Positions 57,828-64,000 of a stretch of DNA of 64,000 nt are shown here, piece after piece (positions within the stretch are counted from its first letter, which is position 1; every line of letters begins with the position of its first letter). This DNA is from Pseudopyrenochaeta lycopersici. Taxonomy: Eukaryota; Ascomycota; Dothideomycetes; Pleosporales; Pseudopyrenochaetaceae. Made by a program: the position numbers and the translations under genes. The stretch lies in the NCBI GenBank assembly GCA_003313425.1, contig NHZP01000006.1:868001-932000 (forward strand). Direction: 5' to 3'. The notes beneath the pieces are model-generated. The model searched no databases. It saw nothing but the letters and a program-made list of their open reading frames with translations, and was not told where the DNA came from.

Positions 57828-58777
57828 TCTCAGCGCAATCAATCGTATCATTTACAACGTGTCAAGCACCTCACTCTGGGAACCTATTCATGTCCTGACT
57901 CGTTATATGACTAGAGCAGAGGATGAGGAGCGTGTTATACGTGAAGCGGAGCTGATTTTAAGACCGAGGATAAGGTCTGTGTGATGGCTACATTCAGACT
58001 CCCAAGTCATCCCCTTTAAACTTGTGTGACACAATGTCTGGAAGTGCTCTTGGCACTGCTATACTGATTTCATTTGCTCCCCTTGCATCGTGACGGCGTG
58101 GCTCATCATTGTCAGTCTGCTCACCCGCTTGGATTTGATGGCGTCTAATTGCGCCGGACTGCTTGCGGAAGGCGGTAACGTTTACACATTGTTAACATGG
58201 TGCAAGAAGACAAACCCTTTGTCTTTATGCTAATGGACACGCAGACTTCCGCGGAGCTGTTGCAATATACGAGTTACCCAAATAAACTATTTGGAAAGCC
58301 TTAGGGCTGATAAGTGACTTATTGGAGTTTGAACGATTTTGAAATATTGATCACCTCGGTGCTACCTCGTGGTAGCCATGGATGAGGTTTTTAATCTTAC
58401 AAGATGCCATGGCACACGTATTGCCTTACACAACGCCTAGATTGCATGCATCAGGTCGCCGCCGCCCCACGTTATTCCAGCTCCCTATCCATTCCACGTC
58501 TTCGCTCGGTCGGCCAGGATGGAGAACTATTTGCCTTTGGGATTGTTGTACTGCTGCTCGTAGAATTTCGCCGGCCAGACAGGCTTGTTTAATGTTAGCC
58601 CAGGAATCGTCAATCAAACTCGTGACCTCTACTCACTGTGCTCTGTTGATCGGAAATATTGCCCTTGAATTGCTCTGAATCTGGACCCTTATGATCACCC
58701 TCTTGTCTTGAAGTATTGTCGCTCGACGATCCTGTAAACCGCATTAACCCATATTTTCACTCCAGCAAATAACAAAA
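57828..58777. other. 950 bp convergent 3' region
   Basis: The region lies between the ligase stop and the stop of the 71-residue protein gene. Frames such as 58382-58678 have no domain or conserved look. No RNA gene was recognised. Confidence 0.45.
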
Positions 58778-58993
58778 TCAAAAAGGCGCATGTGTACCGG
58801 ACGCACCCAGCTTGGTAGCCGTTCCTGGAGTGTGTGTGGGATGTCCTCCACCCGCTGAGTACCGATCCTCGATGTTCTGTACGCCCTGTGTTTTGTAGGG
58901 GTTCGGGAACCAGTATTGGCGCATAAAGAGGTAGTAGGTGAAGCCGACGGCGCCGCCAGCCATGAAGATCTTGGGTACGGAGAGGGGAGACAT
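58778..58993 (-). CDS. Conserved small membrane protein of 71 aa
   Basis: A single exon starts with MSPLSVPKIFMAGGAVGFTY at 58993. The in-frame ATG at 59143 is rejected because the extra 50 residues look like leader sequence. One hydrophobic segment (about 7-23) is followed by YLFMRQYWFPNPYKTQGVQNIEDRYS, then a Gly/Thr-rich tail with GGGHPTHTPGT. The WFPNP and GVQNIE pieces resemble small uncharacterised proteins that I recall from other ascomycetes. A mitochondrial or ER membrane location is conceivable, but function is unknown. The gene is divergent from the Erd1-like gene across 535 bp. Confidence 0.7.
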   Translation of the reverse strand: MSPLSVPKIFMAGGAVGFTYYLFMRQYWFPNPYKTQGVQNIEDRYSAGGGHPTHTPGTATKLGASGTHAPF

Positions 58994-59528
58994 GGTCGTG
59001 GTCGTCCAGGCGGTCGAATTGGTGGTGTGATAAAAGTTTTTGAGCTTGGAGGAGCAATTGAAGGCGTCGCTAGGATTGCCGTAGTAGAGGAGAAGTGTGG
59101 AGGCGCTGGAGAAGTTCCCTTGAGATCTGGACAATTCCGTCAATTAGGATACCCCAACCCAATAGTATGCAACGTAAAAGCGTCACTTTGTCGTCGCGAT
59201 GATCGCGTCATGGCAAACGCCCTTTGGGTAAGGCTTCCGAGGTTGAGAAGCTTCACCTGCGCCTTGCCTATTGTCGTTAGCATGCGGCTGATGTGCGCTG
59301 ACGTAACGTGCATGTGGCTGCGATTTTGTCAAACCTCCTGGATGGGGAAAGTGGACACACTATCTTCGCAGCTCCGCTACCCCTTGCGCCAGCATTATCG
59401 ACTGACTTGGCAGGGAACGCGAGACGTGAAAACCGCAAAAGTCAACAAAGACAAGAGCTTCATGATTCTTCAAGAGGGGGAAAGCTGGCCAGAGGCGACA
59501 ACCACGGGATTCTCTGCGCGACTTCGAC
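58994..59528. promoter_or_regulatory. Divergent promoter region, small membrane protein / Erd1-like
   Basis: The 535 bp hold both promoters. No clear TATA or named motif was found. Overlapping short frames are not supported. Confidence 0.4.
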
Positions 59529-60827
59529 ATGGACGGTGATCCGGCCGTCGAGCCACAGCTCGATCGCTTCAGTCGAATCCTACCGCTACCGTACCGCGTT
59601 GCGCTTATCATCGTCCTGGGTACGATAACCCCCAAACCGCCTACCCCTGGGATTACCAGCAACTAACACTGCGTTGCAGGCATTTGGGCATGGGGACTGA
59701 ACCTCCACTACCTCAGCCTGATCAAGATAGACGTCCCAAGTCTGATACGATATCCCGGCCGCGCCTCACCGCACCATCCCTCACACCATCTATCCTGCTA
59801 CCGCATCGCGACCTTTCTCTCCATCCCGCTCGCGTTCTCGCTTGTGTTGTTCTGGCTCCTCACAAATGGTAGTCCGAAGGACATTGCCGGCTGGGAGATC
59901 CTGCCAAATCTCTACCTTCTTGTATTGGTGATTGGCTTTATCGCACCATTGCCTTTCGTCAGTCGCAACGGCCGGTCTCGCACTCTTGCGACACTAAGAC
60001 GTATATCCATTGGCGGCATTGCAGAAGCGGCCGATGGCAAATTCGGAGATATTCTTCTCGCCGATGCGCTAACGAGTTATGCCAAAGTCCTCGGTGATCT
60101 GTTTGTTTCGCTGTGCATGTTCTTTTCGTCTTCACACAGCTCGACTGGACCTCCGAACCGGAATTGCGGCGGCGCATTTTGGGTGCCATTTATTATCTCC
60201 ATACCCTCTTTGATCCGACTGCGACAGTGCATAACAGAGTACTATCGGGTTCAGAGGGCCAATAAACGGAGCGGACAGATTGATAGAGCGACTGGATGGG
60301 GTGGCGTACACCTTGCCAACGCACTGAAGTACAGCACCGCTTTCCCGGTCATTATACTCAGCGCTCTCCAACGGTCCCCCGACCCTTCCAAATTTGGCTT
60401 CTCAGAAGCCACGCTCTTCCGTATGTGGATGGCTGCTGTTATCGTAAACTCTGGCTACAGTTTCTATTGGGACGTGGCGCGCGATTGGGACCTTCACCTC
60501 TTCTCCAATGTGCGGGAACGAGACAATCCAGAATATCCCTGGGGCCTACGACGGCATAGATGGTTTCATGCCAAGGAGCTGTACTATGCAGCTATTGTGG
60601 TGGATGCATTATTAAGGTGTACATGGAGTTTGAAGCTTAGCGTGCATTTGGATCATTTCAATGATTTGGAAGGAGGTATCTTCACAATGGAGGCACTCGA
60701 GGTGTTAAGGAGATGGGTCTGGATCTTCTTCCGAGTGGAATGTGAATGGGTTCGGAATCATCGTGGACCTGCTCAGGATGATATACTGCTTGGTGATATG
60801 ACGAATAATTATGATGAGAGCGATTAG
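59529..60827 (+). CDS. ERD1: EXS-domain protein, Erd1-like
   Basis: Two exons (59529-59619 and 59680-60827) give 412 aa with a 60-nt intron. After DRFSRILPLPYRVALIIVL comes GIWAWGLNLHYLSLIKIDVP, the conserved beginning of Erd1. Several TM segments follow, then the EXS region with FVPFIISIPSLIRLRQCITEYY-type sequence, NALKYSTAFPVIILSAL, WDVARDWDLHLFS and LEVLRRWVWIFFRVECEWVRNHRG. Erd1 is a Golgi protein needed for retention of ER residents and for phosphate recycling from glycosylation in yeast. Length and order match. The gene is tail-to-tail with RPB11. Confidence 0.9.
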
Positions 60828-61301
60828 ATCTTTAAATTATAGAAGCGTTACGCATTGTATATTATGATTTAGATACGATAAACCTGGCTGGACACTATAT
60901 TTTGGATCTGGTATCGAACGTTGGCCTCGCTCTATTCTCCTTTGCGTGATCTGTGGCAGAGAAAGCAACAGGGCAATCGGGTTACTGGCCGACGCTCTGT
61001 CTAATAGTGACAGACATGCACATCTTAGGCTATACATAATGCCCAATCAATTCATACCAAGTCGTGGAGAGAAGGGCTAGCATCCCAACTGTTCGGGGGT
61101 TTATGGGTATTATGGCTATTTCAAGTCCCGATTCATAGACCCAAACAAGACAATATTAGCGATTGCCATAACAATACACCCAACCGTAACACCCAGACTG
61201 TGCAAATCATGCCAGCCACCTTTTGAACGCCATGTCATGCAGCCCGCAAACACCATCTCCCATCATATTGCTGCCCGAACTCCTTCGAGCCCACGGTTGC
61301 T
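60828..61301. other. Convergent 3' region, Erd1-like / RPB11
   Basis: The 474 bp hold the two 3' UTRs. The DNA is AT-rich near the Erd1 stop, and nothing else is seen. Confidence 0.45.
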
Positions 61302-62175
61302 CTAGAAGTTATTCTGCTCCCGGGCAATTCTCTCCGCCTCGCCCTCGGACACAATCTTCTTGCCGAGCCACTCTTGCTGAAAGCTATCATTCAGCCTCTG
61401 GAGATCTTGTACAATATCTCTGCAGGCACGGATGATTGCATCTTTTGGTGTGATGGTGCCATCGGTCTGAACGCGGAGCTCGAAAGTCGCAAAAAGCGGA
61501 TGCGGGACTTTGTATGCAGAGAAGACAATGTAGTCGTACTTGAGTAGGCGCTGGGAGAGCAGATTGCCGAGCGTGTGGTCTTCCTTGTTAAAGGTGAAGA
61601 TGGCCGTGTGGGGGACGCCTGTAGTAATCTCGAGTCAGTAACAGCGGGGTATACAGAGGGTATTGGAGGTGCGCTTACGAGTCTCCTCTTTCCATTCAAC
61701 CTTTTTCTGACCCTCGTCTAATAGGAAGAGCTCGAACCTAAGATCGTCCACATCGTCAGCTTTGAACGCAACATATCGGTGCTCTTCTCGTTTCCACAGC
61801 TCCAGGCTATGCTCTACAAGCCGTCCAATCTCAGGGGCGGAGATTGTAGTGGCATTATCGCTCATATTGCCGTCGTAGTGGAGTACTAGATTACTATCGT
61901 CGGATGGGAATGCACTCAAGTCGCTGCGCTGGCCGGTCGAGTACTCGAGGAAGTGAGTTCGTTGAGGTCGCGTGCCCTGGCCCGCAGAGGTGACAAGTTC
62001 GTGCGCTCGAAGAGGGTTTTCACGGTGAGTTGATGAATGCGCCCGACATACCGCGAAGGTATATCTTCTGCCGCTTCCCCGAACCTCATGGTGGGTTTGA
62101 CTTGTCTAGCGTCCTCGTGTGCTTGGGTATGGGAGGGCCAAGCGAGAAATATGCGTACCTGTCTGGCGCGTTCAT
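61302..62175 (-). CDS. RPB11: RNA polymerase II subunit Rpb11
   Basis: Three exons (62175-62159, 61737-61679, 61618-61302) give 130 aa. The first exon is only 17 nt and encodes MNAPD plus part of Arg, the universal Rpb11 start. It is joined over a 421-nt intron to FELFLLDEGQKKVEWKEETR. Then come VPHTAIFTFNKEDHTLGNLL and AYKVPHPLFATFELRVQTDG, all diagnostic. Rpb11 pairs with Rpb3 as the alpha-like dimer that nucleates Pol II assembly in the nucleus. Gene callers would probably miss exon 1 and extend exon 2 upstream, because the intron is open in the exon-2 frame for more than 100 codons. The C-terminal 20 residues (GKKIVSEGEAERIAREQNNF) are fungal-specific. Confidence 0.92.
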
Positions 62176-62912
62176 GATGTATATTACTCCTGAATGGTAT
62201 GAATGCAGGTTCCTCGTTTGCGAAGGGAAGGCAAGAATACCGTGTAAATGGAAGTCGCGATCAAAACCGAGTAAATAAATGAATAAATATGGCGCAAAAG
62301 TTGCAAAAGGATTTAGAAGCGAGACAGGAGATACAGGTGAGGCGTATCTACTCAAAGAGAGAGTTGCGGAGAAGAACTACAGAAGTCCACACTCGATGTT
62401 CTTTGTGCCTTCACTCACCGCCCACATGCCTAGTCTTGGCAATGCCTTCTATACGGTGCCTCAACACATTCAGTGAGGCTTCGTCCAACCAAAATGAGAT
62501 ATCATTTGAGAAGGAAGGGAGCAACAGATGGAGATATATCAAAGCGGAAAAGTCTTGTATCTCGAGGCGTGATCGAGTTCCATAATATTCAGAAAATTCT
62601 ACAGGCTTTTAGGCCTATCCAAAGAGGCATCGTGCTGTTGCACACGAAGGCGCATGTGCCAAACAACCGCTGCTCCAGCAGATCAGAACAGCGCCGTTTA
62701 ACGCCGTCAACACCGTGCTTCCTTCCAGAACCCCATGTCTCGATACCCCCTCCAGTTCCTGGCACTGATGAGAAACCTCATCACAAACCCAGACTTGCCC
62801 ACGCTAGTAATCACCGCTAAAGAGAGAACATTAAAAGTATATACATTGCAAGACGATGCTGCATGTAGTGGTTGCCTCGCGGAGGCGACCCATTGGCCAG
62901 CGAAAAATATAT
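62176..62912. other. RPB11 promoter and 3' flank of the Gln-rich gene
   Basis: The 737 bp contain no supported gene. Frames of 60-115 codons on the plus strand (62279-62926) overlap one another and lack domain signals. Confidence 0.4.
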
Positions 62913-64000
62913 TTAGGACCGATTGATTTGCGCTTGTTGCATGCCTGGACTTTGCTGCATTTGTGGATTCTGAGGCGTCGCGCTGCGACTAGGCGGTCGC
63001 GCGTTCAGCCCAGGACTACCAGCCTGTTGTCTTTGCTGCTGGCTCATTAACCGCTGTTGTTGGACGAGTTGTTGTTGATAATTCTGTACCGCGTTCGGCT
63101 GCGGACTGTTGGCCATACCGCCATTCTGTTGAAGATAGTGATTGTTCCCCATCTGTGGAGTGGGGGACATGCCAGAAGATCCAGCTGCTGCGTTCATTGC
63201 CTGTGCGCGTTGCTTAGCCAGGAACCGGGAGAGTTGTTCGGAAGCCACTTTTTGAACTTGTTCTGGGGTCCATTCCGGATGCTGTACCTTTAATGAATTC
63301 TGGATTTGCAGGAGCTGAGGCATATGCCCACTGGAAAGGGGCCGAGAGGGGGTTTGCATGTTTGCATTGCCCTGATTCATCCGCGGAGATCCAGCATTGT
63401 TCGACATTCCGTTCATAGCACTGTTCATGTTTCCGTTCATGCTCCCGTTGAGGTTCTGATTGGGCATAGGTGCCATCATATTTGCATTAGGAATGTTGTT
63501 CATGCCCAGACCTTGAGTGAGGTTACTAGCCATATTGATCTGTTGCTGTTGTAGTTGGAATTGGTGTTGTTGATTCGCGTTCTGGAATTGGCCCCGTTGC
63601 ATGGCCATACGCATCTGGTCCGGAGGTCCCATACGCTGGGCATTCTGCATATTGCTTTGCATTTGAGCTTGAGGGACACCAGGAGTACCCATGGACATGC
63701 CGGGTATGTTGCCGTTCGCAAAGTTAGCTTGCATTCCCGGTTGGCCTTGATGTGTTCGTGCTCCCATTGCGGGACCGTTCTGACCATGCTGTGAAGAAGG
63801 ATTAGCCATTTGTGGAACAACACTGGCATTATTTCCTGGTGTCCCGTTACGTTGCATCTGATTGACACCATTCACCATCCCTGGTTGCGCTTGCATTTGA
63901 GCTTGACGTTGTGCTGCCATTTGTTGCTGGACATGGTTAGTCATGGACTGTAAGGGATCATTGTGCGCTTACTCTAACAAGCATCTCTTGCTGCAGCTGC
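62913..64000 (-). CDS. Gln/Asn/Met-rich C-terminus of a large nuclear protein, possibly Vid21/EAF1 (5' part outside window)
   Basis: The last exon is 63926-62913, preceded by a 46-nt intron (63972-63927) with a perfect ACTAAC branch site. A further 28 nt of exon run to the window edge and encode QLQQEMLVR. The protein is dominated by Gln, Asn, Met and Pro, with one ordered-looking helix QIQNSLKVQHPEWTPEQVQKVASEQLSRFLAKQRAQ. A similar helix and Q-rich tail occur in fungal Vid21/EAF1, the NuA4 acetyltransferase scaffold, but the HSA and SANT domains that would prove this lie outside. Other Q-rich chromatin or Mediator proteins remain possible. The end is QAQINRS. Confidence 0.6.

Overview
The window is nuclear DNA of a filamentous ascomycete (Pezizomycotina). 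This is shown by short GT-AG introns, mostly 44-65 nt, with CTAAC-type branch points; by genes on both strands with separate promoters; and by fungal families such as a PDR-type ABC transporter, DHA1 and DHA2 MFS pumps, a NACHT/NLR-like protein, an NRPS-like reductase, a Msn2/4-type zinc-finger factor, Mdm31/32 and a Ser/Thr-rich GPI protein. A dothideomycete is plausible, but the genus cannot be fixed from sequence alone. I rebuilt 25 protein genes with exon boundaries checked for reading phase, one likely microprotein or upstream ORF, and partial genes at both edges. No rRNA, tRNA, CRISPR array or intact transposon was found.

Layout. 0-5.4 kb: the end of an ATP-grasp enzyme, an NAD(P)-dependent epimerase, then proteasome beta7, an HCNGP-type regulator and proteasome beta6. 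5.4-25.6 kb is accessory in character: a DHA1 transporter, a NACHT/NLR-like protein, a C2-domain protein, a DHA2 multidrug transporter, an A-T-R NRPS-like enzyme and a cysteine-rich GPI-anchored protein, separated by 0.6-2.5 kb gaps without genes. 26.7-43.1 kb is housekeeping and stress: glycerol-3-phosphate dehydrogenase, a PDR ABC pump, the ribosome assembly factor Pno1, Mdm31/32, diphthine-ammonia ligase (Dph6) and a Msn2/4-like factor. A 6.4 kb gene-free stretch follows. 49.4-64 kb is housekeeping again: a TUG/UBX-type Cdc48 adaptor, a PITH/thioredoxin-like protein, ribosomal eL36, a thioesterase, a peroxisomal 4CL-like ligase, a 71-residue membrane protein, an Erd1-like EXS protein, RNA polymerase II subunit Rpb11, and the Gln-rich end of a large nuclear protein.

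How the genes relate. Four genes serve ubiquitin-proteasome function: beta6, beta7, the PITH protein and the UBX protein. The two beta-subunit promoters share a near-identical 27-base element, the most striking cis-signal in the window. The thioesterase and the ligase with a C-terminal AKL are divergently transcribed from 371 bp and probably act on acyl-CoA. The NRPS-like reductase has no obvious tailoring enzymes beside it, so at most it is a minimal secondary-metabolite locus with efflux pumps nearby. The thioredoxin fold of the PITH protein has lost its CxxC pair.
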